From: Subtercola boreus
GTDB lineage: Bacteria; Actinomycetota; Actinomycetes; Actinomycetales; Microbacteriaceae
Assembly: GCF_003399645.1 (NCBI RefSeq)
Contig: NZ_NBXD01000012.1
Coordinates: 62,001-126,000, forward strand
Reading direction: 5' to 3'
Length of the DNA stretch: 64,000 nucleotides
Position 1 is the first letter of the stretch. Each line of letters starts with the position of its first letter. Below the pieces are notes generated by a model. The model searched no databases. It saw only the letters and a list, made by a program, of their open reading frames with translations, and had not been told where the DNA came from. Made by a program: the position numbers and the translations under genes. Below are positions 55,322-64,000 of this stretch, in pieces.

Positions 55322-56674
55322 ATGTTCGCACAGGGTCTGAAGAAGACAGGCAGAGTCGCTGCGGGGGTCGTCGTGACCGCCGCGCTGGCATTGACGGGAG
55401 CGGTGTCGGCCACGGCCGCCGTACCAGCGGCAACAACCGCCATCACGACCGTGGCAGCAACCAGTACCGCGGCGGCAAACAGCACAGCGAGCACGGTAGC
55501 CGCAGCGGCGACCATCACCCCGCCGAGCCCGCCGGTCTCGCTCGAACTCACCGAGTTCCCCGGCCGTGACGGCGTCATCTGGCTCGAGGTGGTCAAGGCG
55601 GGTTCCCACGGCAGCGCCACGCTCGACCAGCTCAGCTACCTCTACGACCTGAACGGCGACGGAGTCTGGCGCCAGCCCGACTACGGGTACAAGCCCGGTT
55701 CCGACGACTTCGGGGTCGTTGCGAGCAAAGGCATCGTCGAGGGTCACACCTACAGCATCCGGCTGATCGCCCGTGCCACCATCAAGGGCCGCATCTACGA
55801 CAGCGTTCCGAGTGCCGCCGTTTCGACCTACGTCTTCAACGAGCTCGCCCTCACGTACTCGCCGAAGACGGTTGTATCGGGCGATACCGTCACGGTCTCG
55901 TGGGATCTGACCCAGTCCCTGCACGGCCAGCGAGCCGACATCACCTTCGGCACCGATCCCGATCTCGGTGTGGGCGGGCCGGTCGGCCCGGTCGGCAGCG
56001 TCACGCTTCGCCCCGGTTACTCCACCACGGTGACAGCGACGCTGAACGTGATCGGTGAGAACCTCGACTTCGACTACCGCGACTATTCCACGACGGTGAC
56101 CACCGGTGCAGCGAGCAGCGGCGCACCCCTCACCCAGACGCCGAAGCCGACGATCGTCGGCGATCCGCTGGTCGGTTCGGTGCTGACCGCCCAGGCGGGA
56201 ACCTGGAAGCCGCAGCCCGTCACCCTCAGCTACCAGTGGAGCCGCAACGGCGCAGCCATCGCCGGCGCGACCCGTTCGCAGTACACCCTCGTCACGGCTG
56301 ATGCCGGTGCCAGGGTCACCGTCGCCGTCACCGGCCGCACTCCTTCGGGCGCAAGCGCGACGGTGGCATCATCACCGACGGAGACCGTCGCCGCGCGGGT
56401 CATCACCGGCGTGCAGAACTATCTCAACGGCACCCAGATCGTCGGCTACACCCTGTACGCAGAGACCCGGGGTGTCTCCCCGCTGGGCGTGGCCTTCACC
56501 TACCAGTGGCTGAGCGACGGAGCTCCCATCGCCGGCGACACGAAGGCCGTGCACCAGGTCGTACCGGCCGACGTCGGTCACCGCATCTCCCTCGCGATCA
56601 CGGCGCGGAAGACCGGGTACCCGACCGTGAGCCTGGTGACGTACGAGACGGATCCGGTCGAGGCAGCCAAGTAG
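55322..56674 (+). CDS. Secreted cell-surface protein with Ig-like repeat domains, paralogue 1
   Basis: The 450-residue exported protein has an N-terminal signal peptide (MFAQGLKKTGRVAAG, then a hydrophobic core, cleavage near AVSATAA) and a Thr/Ala-rich spacer. A novel-looking ~200-residue domain follows with LYDLNGDGVWRQPDYG, IVEGHTYSIRLIARATIKG and SWDLTQSLHGQR. Two actinobacterial surface-repeat modules come next (PTIVGDPLVGSVLTAQAGTW ... YQWSRNGAAIAGAT and YQWLSDGAPIAGDT). ATG 55322 follows GGGGG and aligns with the start of the paralogue. No anchor motif is visible, so it is probably secreted. Function is unknown. Confidence 0.82.
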   Translation: MFAQGLKKTGRVAAGVVVTAALALTGAVSATAAVPAATTAITTVAATSTAAANSTASTVAAAATITPPSPPVSLELTEFPGRDGVIWLEVVKAGSHGSATLDQLSYLYDLNGDGVWRQPDYGYKPGSDDFGVVASKGIVEGHTYSIRLIARATIKGRIYDSVPSAAVSTYVFNELALTYSPKTVVSGDTVTVSWDLTQSLHGQRADITFGTDPDLGVGGPVGPVGSVTLRPGYSTTVTATLNVIGENLDFDYRDYSTTVTTGAASSGAPLTQTPKPTIVGDPLVGSVLTAQAGTWKPQPVTLSYQWSRNGAAIAGATRSQYTLVTADAGARVTVAVTGRTPSGASATVASSPTETVAARVITGVQNYLNGTQIVGYTLYAETRGVSPLGVAFTYQWLSDGAPIAGDTKAVHQVVPADVGHRISLAITARKTGYPTVSLVTYETDPVEAAK

Positions 56675-56687
56675 CCGACCCCGAGGC

Positions 56688-56716
56688 TTGACGCCGGCCG
56701 CCCCGGTGCGCATGAT
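56688..56716 (+). promoter_or_regulatory. -35/-10 promoter of the second secreted repeat protein
   Basis: TTGACG (56688-56693), a 17-base spacer and CATGAT (56711-56716) mirror the promoter of the first paralogue. A gggcc-gggtc-ggccc hairpin (56725-56739) again lies at the predicted transcript start. Confidence 0.55.
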
Positions 56717-56763
56717 CGGCTGGAGGGCCGGGTCGGCCCCGGGGTGATTCGAGGGGGAATCGG

Positions 56764-58057
56764 ATGTTCGCACGAGGTCTGGCGAAGACAGTCACGGCGG
56801 CGATGGGGCTGGGTCTGGCGGCCACGCTGGCCCTCGGCGGCGCGATGCCGGCGACGGCAGCACCGCTGCCCGCAGCCGCTGCCCGCAGCCGCGCCCGCAG
56901 CCGCGCCCGCAGCCGTGCCCCCGGGCCCGCCCACCGTGACCGACCAGACCATGTTCCCCGGTCGTCAGGGCATCATCTTCTACGAGATCGTCAGGGAGGG
57001 AACGTTCGGCAGCGCCACGCGTGACCAGATCACTTACCAGTACGACCTCAACGGCGACAACGTCTGGCGAAAGCCCGACTTCTTCCGTGTCGCCGGACCG
57101 GACACGTTCTCGTTTTTGACCGGGAAGGACCTCGTCGAGGGAACGGTCAACGTGGTGCGTCTCAGGGCGGTCGCGACCATCAAGGGCCGCGTCTACGCCA
57201 GCGTACCGAGCGCCCCGATCGGCACCTACGTCTTCGGCGAGATCGACCGGAACTACACACTGAAGACCGTCGTGGCGGCAGACACGGTGACCGTCTCGTG
57301 GGACATCACCGCGGCACTGCACGGGCAGCGGGCGACCATCGAGTTCTCCGACGACTCCGATTTCCAGTACGTCGGCCCGGTGGGCAGCGTCACCATCCGC
57401 CCGGGGTTCTCCCAGACCGTCACGCCGAAGCTCGATGTGATCGGCGAGAATCTCGACTTCGACATGGTCACCTACCAGACGACGGTCACGACCGGCCCCG
57501 CCGGTACCGGTGCAGCCTTCACCCAGACGCCCAAGCCCACCATCGTCGGTACGCCACAGGTCGGCTCCGTGCTCACGGCCCAGACCGGAACGTGGAAGCC
57601 GCTCCCTGTGACCTTCAGCTACCAGTGGAGCCGCAACGGCGTGCCCCTCGCCGGGGCGACCCGATCGCAGTACACACCGGCCGCGGCTGACGCGGGGGCC
57701 GCCCTGTCCGTCACCGTGACCGGTCGCACGCCGTCGGGCTCGAGTGCCTCCCTCGAGTCGACGCCCACAGCGGCGATCGCCGCTCGCGTCATCAGCGGTG
57801 TGGGGTACGCGACAAACGGCACCCCGTCCGTCGGGAACACCCTCTCGGCAGACGTGGCCAATGTCACCCCCCTGGGCGCGACGTTCACCTTCCAGTGGTT
57901 GAGCGACGGAGCGCCGATTCCCGGCCAGACGAGATCGTCGTACCGGATCGTGCAGGCCGACCTCGGCCACTACCTCTCCGTGTCGATCACCGCACGCAAG
58001 ACCGGCTACCCCAGCACCACTCTGACGACCGAGCCCTACCCGGTCACGGCCGGCTGA
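56764..58057 (+). pseudogene. Secreted Ig-like repeat protein, paralogue 2, with a one-base frameshift
   Basis: The signal peptide (MFARGLAKTVTAAMGLG, hydrophobic core, ATAAP) begins at ATG 56764, but the mature domain is in the +1 frame. The mature part (TVTDQTMFPGRQGIIFYEIV onward) closely parallels paralogue 1 to the end. The shift falls in a 12-bp repeat (gccgcgcccgca) around 56870-56920, where one unit has 13 bases. Removing one base would restore a ~430-residue protein with a Pro-Ala linker. It may be a real inactivation, phase variation, or a sequence error in a GC-rich repeat. The intact promoter, ribosome-binding site and downstream frame favour a recent event or an error. Confidence 0.65.
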
Positions 58058-58081
58058 GCGGCGCCGAGAGCCCGGCGCCGC
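58058..58081. terminator. 9-bp GC-rich stem-loop between convergent genes
   Basis: gcggcgccg (58058-58066) pairs with cggcgccgc (58073-58081) around a six-base loop. It occupies nearly the whole gap between the repeat-protein stop (58057) and the treZ stop (58087). It is probably a shared terminator, although no T-tract is present. Confidence 0.6.
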
Positions 58082-58086
58082 CAGCC

Positions 58087-60072
58087 TCAGGCGCGCCGAT
58101 AGACCGTCGCCGAATGCGCGGGGAGGGTACCCGGTGCGCCAGCCCCGGCGCCGGATGCTCCGGCGTCAACGTCGGCCAGCACATCCTGGGTTGACAGCAG
58201 CACCTCGCCGAGGGCGTCGTCGATCATCGAGGCATCGACCGGGGCTTCCGAGAAGTTGATGAGCACGCGGATGTCGCCGCGGCGCACCTCGAACCAGCGC
58301 GCCTGCTCGTCGAAGCGCACGGCAACCTCTGTGAAGCGCGGATCGGTGAACTCGGGCAGACCGTGCCGGAGTGTCGCGAGGTCGCGGTAGAGACGGAGGA
58401 GCTTCGTGTGGCGTCCACTCTCGGTCTCGCTCCAGTCGAGCTTCGAGTTCGTGAACGTCGACGGGTCCTGCGGGTCGGGCACCTCGTTCTCGTCCCAGCC
58501 CATTTTGGCGAACTCGGCGATGCGGCCCTTGGCGGTGGCCTCACCGAGCTCGGGCTCCGGATGCGACGTGAAGAACTGCCACGGAGTCGAGGCCGCCCAC
58601 TCCTCACCCATGAACAGCATCGGGGTGAACGGCCCGAGCAGGGTGAGCACAGCGGCGATGGCGAGCTGGCCATCCGTCAGCGACGCGGTCAGCCGGTCGC
58701 CGGTCGCCCGGTTGCCGATCTGGTCGTGGTTCTGGTTCGCCACCACGAGCCGCCACGTGGATACGTGGGCGGTGTCGATCGGCTTACCGTGCGTCTTCTC
58801 GCGGAAGGTCGAAAAGGTGCCGTTGTGGAAGAACCCCTCCGTCAGCACCTTGCCGAGTGCCGACAGCGAGTCGAAGTCCTCGTAGTATCCGGTCGTCTCG
58901 CGGGTGAGGGCGACGTGCACCGCGTGGTGGAAGTCGTCGCTCCACTGCCCGGTGAGCCCGTAGCCATGGCTCTCCCGCGGGGTGAACATGACCGGATCAT
59001 TGAGGTCGGACTCGGCGATGAGGGTGAGCGGCTTGCCCAGGAAGCTCGAGAGAGCATCCACCTCGGTCGACAGCTGGGCGAGCAGGTGCACGGGTGAGGA
59101 GTCCTGCAGGGCGTGCACCGCATCGAGGCGCAGCCCATCGACGTGGTAGTCGTTCAGCCACATCAGCGCGTTGTCGATGATGTAGCGGCGCACCTCGGCG
59201 GAATCGTCGCCGTCGAGATTGATGGCCGAGCCCCAGGTGTTGGCCGCCGCATCGTTCAGGTACGGGCCGTACAGCGGCAGGTAGTTGCCGCTCGGGCCGA
59301 GGTGGTTGTAGACGACATCCTGAATGACGCCCAGGCCTCTCGCATGACAGGCGTCGACGAAACGCTGGTAACCCTCAGGCCCGCCGTAGAGCTCGTGAAC
59401 GGCGAACCAGAGCACGCCGTCGTAGCCCCAGTTGTGCGTTCCGTTGAAGGCGTTCACGGGCAGCAGCTCGACGAAGTCGACACCGATCGACACGAGGTGG
59501 TCGAGCTTGCCGATCGCGGCCTCGAGGGTTCCCTGCGGAGTGAAGGTGCCGAGGTGTAGTTCGTAGATCTCGCCGCCCGCGAGCTGGCGGCCCTTCCACG
59601 TCTCGTCGCTCCAGACGAAGGTGGTGGGGTCGTAGCTGCGCGAGAGACCGTGCACGCCCGAGGGCTGGCGCCGCGAGCGCGGGTCGGGCAGCACCTGTTC
59701 GTCTTCGATATGAGTGGGCACGCTCGAGTAGATCGGCCCCTCGGCACCGGCGTCGGCGTAGGAGTCGCCGTCGTCATCGGACGGGTCGCCTTCGAGAGGC
59801 GTCACAACGTAGCCGTAGTCGGCCTCGATGAAGCCCGCGAGCCCGGGCGCGGTCCACCAGCCGTCATCGCTCGGTTCCATGGTGATGGAGCGGAGCGCAT
59901 CGGTGGTTGCGCTTTCCCCCGCAGCATCCACGTCGGTCGTCTCCGGGTCTGCGGATGCCGCAGCAGCGGCAGCCCCGAGGTCGACCTTGTCGCCGGCCGC
60001 CCCCAGCTCCCGCAGCCGCAAGGTAACCGCTTGTGCCCGGGGCGCCCACACATCGAACTGTTTGATCGTCAT
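58087..60072 (-). CDS. treZ: Malto-oligosyltrehalose trehalohydrolase TreZ (GH13)
   Basis: TreZ cleaves trehalose from maltooligosyl-trehalose made by TreY. The 661-residue protein begins [16 protein letters not shown] (CBM48-like). The GH13 barrel has [49 protein letters not shown] (nucleophile Asp), [10 protein letters not shown] (acid Glu) and [14 protein letters not shown]. An acidic insertion (about 100-125) interrupts the N-terminal domain. ATG 60072 is preferred because GAGG lies nine bases upstream. A GTG at 60087, overlapping the treY stop as GTGA, is a real alternative. It follows treY on the same strand. Confidence 0.94.
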   Translation of the reverse strand: MTIKQFDVWAPRAQAVTLRLRELGAAGDKVDLGAAAAAASADPETTDVDAAGESATTDALRSITMEPSDDGWWTAPGLAGFIEADYGYVVTPLEGDPSDDDGDSYADAGAEGPIYSSVPTHIEDEQVLPDPRSRRQPSGVHGLSRSYDPTTFVWSDETWKGRQLAGGEIYELHLGTFTPQGTLEAAIGKLDHLVSIGVDFVELLPVNAFNGTHNWGYDGVLWFAVHELYGGPEGYQRFVDACHARGLGVIQDVVYNHLGPSGNYLPLYGPYLNDAAANTWGSAINLDGDDSAEVRRYIIDNALMWLNDYHVDGLRLDAVHALQDSSPVHLLAQLSTEVDALSSFLGKPLTLIAESDLNDPVMFTPRESHGYGLTGQWSDDFHHAVHVALTRETTGYYEDFDSLSALGKVLTEGFFHNGTFSTFREKTHGKPIDTAHVSTWRLVVANQNHDQIGNRATGDRLTASLTDGQLAIAAVLTLLGPFTPMLFMGEEWAASTPWQFFTSHPEPELGEATAKGRIAEFAKMGWDENEVPDPQDPSTFTNSKLDWSETESGRHTKLLRLYRDLATLRHGLPEFTDPRFTEVAVRFDEQARWFEVRRGDIRVLINFSEAPVDASMIDDALGEVLLSTQDVLADVDAGASGAGAGAPGTLPAHSATVYRRA

Positions 60073-60083
60073 AGCCGTACGCC

Positions 60084-62489
60084 TCACGCCTCGGTTGCCG
60101 GCGCGAGCAACGCGACCGGGTATTCACTCAACAGCTCGGAGAGCAGCAGGTTGTCGCCGCTGAACGACCGCCCGGTGATCACGTCGACCACGCGCGCCGA
60201 GTCGAGGTCGAGGCTCGTGTCACCCCAGCCCCCTGCCGCAGCGAGCCCGACGGGCAGGCGCGTGGCGACCGTCACCGCAGTGTCGCGATCGAATGCCACG
60301 ACATGGCCGGCGGCGGAACCCGATGCGGTCAGGGGCCGGTAGCCCTGGAACAGCCCTGGCCGGTCGCGCTTCAGCCGCAGTGCGCGGGAGGTCACCAGCA
60401 GTTTGGCTGCACCGCTCGCATCGATGGCCGGCCTGAACCCGCCGTCGATCGACGACAGCAGCACGCGGCGTTTGGTGTAGTCCACCGGTCGGCGGTTGTC
60501 GGGGTCGACGAGCGACGTCTCCCACAGCTCGCTGCCCTGATAGACGTCGGGCGATCCCGGCGCGGTCAGCTGCAGCAGCTTCAGTGACAGCGAGTTCGAC
60601 CAGCCCGGCTGCTCGACCCTGGCGAGGAACGCGGCCAGCACAGACCCCACCTCGGGGTCGTCGAATGCGCTGTCGATCAGAGCGTGCATCCGCTCTTCGA
60701 ACGTTTCGTTCACATCGAGCCAGCCCGTCGAGTCGCCCGCTTCCCGCGAGGCCTTCTCGGCGTAGGCGTGCAGGCGTTCGCGCGACGCCGGCCACGAGCC
60801 CACGATCGCCTGCCAGAGCAGGTTCTCGAGCTGGCCGTCGCCGAGCGGCGCCAGCGCGCGCAGCTGGCTGAGAGTGGATGCCCATTCCGCCGTCAGTTCG
60901 GAGATCACGCTGATGCGGGCACGCGTGTCTTCGCCACGCTTCGTGTCGTGCGTCGAGAGCGTCGTCATGGCGTTCGGGTAGGAGCGCAGGCGAGCCACCT
61001 GGCGTTTGTGAAATTCGGGTACCGCGACGGCGAACTCTCCCGGGTCGGCCCCGACCTCGTTGAGGGAGGTGAGCCGGTTGTAGCGGTAGAACGCGGTGTC
61101 TTCGACGCCCTTCGCCATGACCATGCCCGAGGTCTGCTGAAAGCGCTTCGCGGCCTCGTTGTCGGGGTCACCGAGCGCCGGAAGGATGGCGTCGATCGTG
61201 CCGGCGAGGTCGGGCCGGTGCTCCCGGGCGAGCGTGGCAGCGGCCTCGAGCTGGTCGAGCCCGAGCGGCAGGTACGAACGGTAGACGGGGAAGCAGGTGA
61301 GCAGTTCGGCGATCGCGTCGGCCACGTCGTCGTCCATCGCGTCGACGCCGGATGCGCCCGGCCCCGAGGCACCGGGACCGCCCGCGCCACCCGAGAGCGC
61401 TCCGGCGGTATCGAGCGCGCCACTCGCGGCGAGGTCGCGCTGCAGACGCAGCACCTCCGAGCGGAGGATGCCGTCGGCGATACCGCGCTTGGTGGTGTGG
61501 ATGAGGTTCTCGAACGTCTCGGGCGCGGGACGATCATCCGTCGCCAACGCCTGGTCGAGGGCGTCCAGGGCCGCCTGGCCGGCCGGATCGACCAGCACGC
61601 GGTCGAAGTCGGCGAGAGCGTCGTACCCGGTGGTGCCGGCGGTCGGCCAGGAGGAGGGCATCTGCTCGCGGCCCTCGAGGATCTTCTCGACGAGCACGTA
61701 GCCCTGCCCCGTCAGCGCGCTCAGGCGGTCGAGGTAGGTGCCCGGGTCGCGGAGCCCGTCGGGGTGGTCGACGCGCAGGCCGTCGGCGAGGCCCTCGCGG
61801 AACCACCGCGCGATCTCGACGTGGGAGTCATCGAACACGACCTGCTCCTCGACGCGGATGCCCGCGAGCGAATTCACCGCGAAGAACCTACGGTAGTTCA
61901 GGGCGTCGTCTGCACGTCGCCAGTCCATCAGCTCATAGTGCTGGCGCTGCAGCACCGTCGTCGCCGAGTCGCCCTCGGTGTAGCTGCCCGGGGCGATCGG
62001 ATAGACGTTGTCGTAGTAGTGCAGTTCGTCGCCGACCACCTCGAGGCCCTCGATCTCCTCGCCGGCGACCGGCGCCGACCCGAGCACGGGGATGCGCACC
62101 TTGCCGCCACCGAAGGCCCAGTCCACGTCGAAGTACGACGCGTAGGCGGAGGCCTGCCCATTCTTCAGCAGGTCCCACCACCAGCCGCTGATGGTCGGAG
62201 TCGCGACGCCCACGTGGTTGGGAACGATGTCGATGAGCACACCCAACCCGAGCCTCCGCGCGGCCGCCACCGCGGCGGAGAGCCCCGCGGCCCCGCCCCT
62301 TGCGGGATCGATCTCGGAGTGGTCGACCACGTCGTATCCGTGGTCGCTGCCCGCCTCGGCCCTCAGCAGCGGGGAGAGGTAGAGCCAGTCCGCTCCCAGG
62401 TCGTGGATGTACGAGGCTTCGGCGGCGGCGTCGTTCAGGGTGAACGCCGACGTGATCTGCAACCGGTAGGTCGACTTGGGAACAGGCAT
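60084..62489 (-). CDS. treY: Malto-oligosyltrehalose synthase TreY (GH13)
   Basis: TreY rearranges the reducing-end bond of maltooligosaccharides to alpha,alpha-1,1, producing maltooligosyl-trehalose. The 801-residue protein starts [21 protein letters not shown], with [47 protein letters not shown] (nucleophile Asp), [14 protein letters not shown] (acid Glu) and [16 protein letters not shown], all typical of TreY. A Gly/Ala/Ser linker near 370-385 is an unusual low-complexity insert. Together with treZ and the following glgX/treX it forms the TreXYZ route from glycogen to trehalose. Confidence 0.96.
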   Translation of the reverse strand: MPVPKSTYRLQITSAFTLNDAAAEASYIHDLGADWLYLSPLLRAEAGSDHGYDVVDHSEIDPARGGAAGLSAAVAAARRLGLGVLIDIVPNHVGVATPTISGWWWDLLKNGQASAYASYFDVDWAFGGGKVRIPVLGSAPVAGEEIEGLEVVGDELHYYDNVYPIAPGSYTEGDSATTVLQRQHYELMDWRRADDALNYRRFFAVNSLAGIRVEEQVVFDDSHVEIARWFREGLADGLRVDHPDGLRDPGTYLDRLSALTGQGYVLVEKILEGREQMPSSWPTAGTTGYDALADFDRVLVDPAGQAALDALDQALATDDRPAPETFENLIHTTKRGIADGILRSEVLRLQRDLAASGALDTAGALSGGAGGPGASGPGASGVDAMDDDVADAIAELLTCFPVYRSYLPLGLDQLEAAATLAREHRPDLAGTIDAILPALGDPDNEAAKRFQQTSGMVMAKGVEDTAFYRYNRLTSLNEVGADPGEFAVAVPEFHKRQVARLRSYPNAMTTLSTHDTKRGEDTRARISVISELTAEWASTLSQLRALAPLGDGQLENLLWQAIVGSWPASRERLHAYAEKASREAGDSTGWLDVNETFEERMHALIDSAFDDPEVGSVLAAFLARVEQPGWSNSLSLKLLQLTAPGSPDVYQGSELWETSLVDPDNRRPVDYTKRRVLLSSIDGGFRPAIDASGAAKLLVTSRALRLKRDRPGLFQGYRPLTASGSAAGHVVAFDRDTAVTVATRLPVGLAAAGGWGDTSLDLDSARVVDVITGRSFSGDNLLLSELLSEYPVALLAPATEA

Positions 62490-62525
62490 GGGTCTCTTTC
62501 GCCGTACGCAGGAGGGGAGTGGGTG

Positions 62526-64000
62526 CTATCCGACCGACGGCCGGGTGGCGGGAATGGTGATCGTCTGTATCGCGCCCGTCATGCTGCTGAGCGAGGCGGC
62601 GACGGAGTGATCGGGATCGGCCGTCTCGCGCCGGTGGGCGCGCAGCACCATCATCGATTTCGGCCAGACGGTGAGGATGGCGCCGGGCTTCGACGGGTCC
62701 TGGTCGGTCGCCTGGCCGGCGGTGTCGATCACGACGTCCCACGCGGCGCCGTACTCCGCGCTCGGCAGAGTGAAGGCAACGTTGACGTCGTCGGCGTTGA
62801 AGTAGACGAGGAAGTTGACGTCGGTGACGCGCTCACCGCGGTAGTCGCGACCGCGGATGCCCTGCCCGTTGAGAAAGACACCGAGCGAACGGCTGAGCGC
62901 AGCATCCCATTCCTCCGGCTCCATCTCGAGCGCGTCGGGGTTCAGCCACACGATGTCGGGCAGCGGCTCGCCGCGACCACGGCGCACGGGCCGACCGTCG
63001 AAGAAGCGGCTGCGGCGGAACGTCGGATGCTCCTTGCGCAGCCGCATCACGGCCGCGGTGAATTCGGTCAGCGGCTCGTCGGCACGCTTCCAGTGCACCC
63101 ACGAGATCTCATTGTCTTGTGCGTAGGTGTTGTTGTTGCCGTTCTGGGTGCGGCCGAGTTCGTCTCCGTGCAGCAGCATCGGAACGCCCTGCGACAGCAG
63201 CAGCGTGGCCAGGAAGTTGCGCTGCTGGCGCGCACGCAGGCTCCGGATGTCGGTGTCTTCTGTCGGGCCCTCTGCGCCGCTGTTCCAGCTGCGGTTGCTC
63301 GACTCCCCGTCGTTGCCGTTCTCGCCGTTGGCATCGTTGTGCTTCTCGTTGTACGAAACCAGGTCGGCGAGGGTGAAGCCGTCGTGTGCGGTGACGAAGT
63401 TGATCGAGGCCACCGGGCGGCGGCCGGAGTGCTCATAGAGGTCGGCCGAGCCGGTGAAACGCGACGCGAACTCGCCGAGCGTCGACGGCTCGCCGCGCCA
63501 GAAGTCGCGAACGGTGTCGCGGTACTTGCCGTTCCACTCCGACCACTGCGGCGGGAAGTTGCCCACCTGGTAGCCGCCGGGGCCGACATCCCACGGCTCG
63601 GCGATCAGCTTCACCTGCGACACCACCGGGTCCTGCTGCACGAGCTCGAAGAAGCTCGACAGGCGGTCGACGTCGTAGAACTCGCGGGCCAGGGTCGAGG
63701 CCAGGTCGAAACGGAAGCCGTCGACGTGCATCTCGGTGACCCAGTAGCGCAGGGAGTCCATGATCAGCTGGAGGGAGTGCGGGTGGCGCACATTCAGCGT
63801 GTTGCCCGTGCCGGTGTAGTCCATGTAGTACCGCTTGTCGTCGTCCATGACCCGGTAGTACGCCTCGTTGTCGATACCCCGGAAGGAGATCGTCGGGCCC
63901 AGATGGTTGCCCTCGGCGGTGTGGTTGTACACGACGTCAAGAATCACTTCGATGTTGGCAGCGTGCAAGGCCTTGACCATGCCCTTGAACTCCTGCACCT
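62526..64000 (-). CDS. glgX: Glycogen debranching enzyme GlgX/TreX, second copy (partial, 5' end beyond the window)
   Basis: About 490 C-terminal residues are present; the gene starts past the right edge. Visible motifs are VILDVVYNHTAEGN, VDGFRFDLASTLAR (nucleophile Asp), KLIAEPWDVGPGGY (acid Glu), NFVTAHDGFTLADL and GDELGRTQNGNNNTYAQD. It differs clearly from the first copy at 8662-10725. It lies 36 bases upstream of treY in the same direction, so it is probably the TreX-type isoamylase supplying unbranched chains for TreY/TreZ. Confidence 0.95.
   Translation of the reverse strand, partial: VQEFKGMVKALHAANIEVILDVVYNHTAEGNHLGPTISFRGIDNEAYYRVMDDDKRYYMDYTGTGNTLNVRHPHSLQLIMDSLRYWVTEMHVDGFRFDLASTLAREFYDVDRLSSFFELVQQDPVVSQVKLIAEPWDVGPGGYQVGNFPPQWSEWNGKYRDTVRDFWRGEPSTLGEFASRFTGSADLYEHSGRRPVASINFVTAHDGFTLADLVSYNEKHNDANGENGNDGESSNRSWNSGAEGPTEDTDIRSLRARQQRNFLATLLLSQGVPMLLHGDELGRTQNGNNNTYAQDNEISWVHWKRADEPLTEFTAAVMRLRKEHPTFRRSRFFDGRPVRRGRGEPLPDIVWLNPDALEMEPEEWDAALSRSLGVFLNGQGIRGRDYRGERVTDVNFLVYFNADDVNVAFTLPSAEYGAAWDVVIDTAGQATDQDPSKPGAILTVWPKSMMVLRAHRRETADPDHSVAASLSSMTGAIQTITIPATRPSVG

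Overview
The window is high-GC, densely packed bacterial chromosome. The protein families point to an actinobacterium: GlgE maltosyltransferase, the actinobacterial GlgP type, GatCAB with NAD-dependent LigA, an SrsABC-like phenolic-lipid set, and many genes that appear to be transcribed without a leader. The protein style suggests the family Microbacteriaceae. That placement is an inference from family resemblance and not a database result. I saw no rRNA, tRNA, CRISPR array, transposase or phage gene.

Layout. (1) 1-10.7 kb: an AI-2E-family permease, then a glycogen/alpha-glucan block (glgB and glgE on minus, glgP on plus, glgX on minus). (2) 10.8-13.9 kb: a cysteine desulfurase and a HerA/DUF853 ATPase. 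(3) 13.9-24.6 kb: a catabolic island with eight minus-strand genes, mostly overlapping (KDG dehydratase, two ABC permeases, a solute-binding lipoprotein, an unrecognised CxCxxC protein, an enolase-superfamily dehydratase, ketoglutarate-semialdehyde dehydrogenase, a Gfo/Idh oxidoreductase). An IclR regulator and a uronate dehydrogenase lie divergently. Together they spell the oxidative pathway from D-galacturonate/D-glucuronate via aldarate to 2-oxoglutarate. (4) 24.6-33.1 kb: an exo/endonuclease-like membrane protein, then the housekeeping run mnmA-ligA-gatC-gatA-gatB. (5) 33.3-42.2 kb: miscellaneous accessory genes, including two MFS transporters with adjacent LysR and GntR regulators, an SDR, a DinB-like protein, a GNAT and DUF427. 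(6) 42.3-46.2 kb: type III polyketide synthase, isoprenylcysteine-type methyltransferase, flavin monooxygenase and an MpaB-like oxygenase, probably for phenolic lipids. (7) 46.2-55.2 kb: aldo/keto reductase, a 972-residue VTT-rhomboid-DUF2156 fusion, a lipoprotein, ABC-F, DUF1697 and DNA polymerase IV. (8) 55.3-58.1 kb: tandem secreted repeat-domain paralogues, the second with an apparent one-base frameshift. (9) 58.1-64 kb: treZ-treY and a second glgX/treX gene cut by the window edge.

The two carbohydrate clusters fit together. GlgE/GlgB build alpha-glucan, GlgP/GlgX degrade it, and TreX/TreY/TreZ convert glucan ends to trehalose. A repeated architecture stands out: a TANNNT -10 box ending six or seven bases before the start codon, with no Shine-Dalgarno sequence, precedes about ten genes and implies leaderless mRNAs. 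Long perfect inverted repeats sit at several gene ends.
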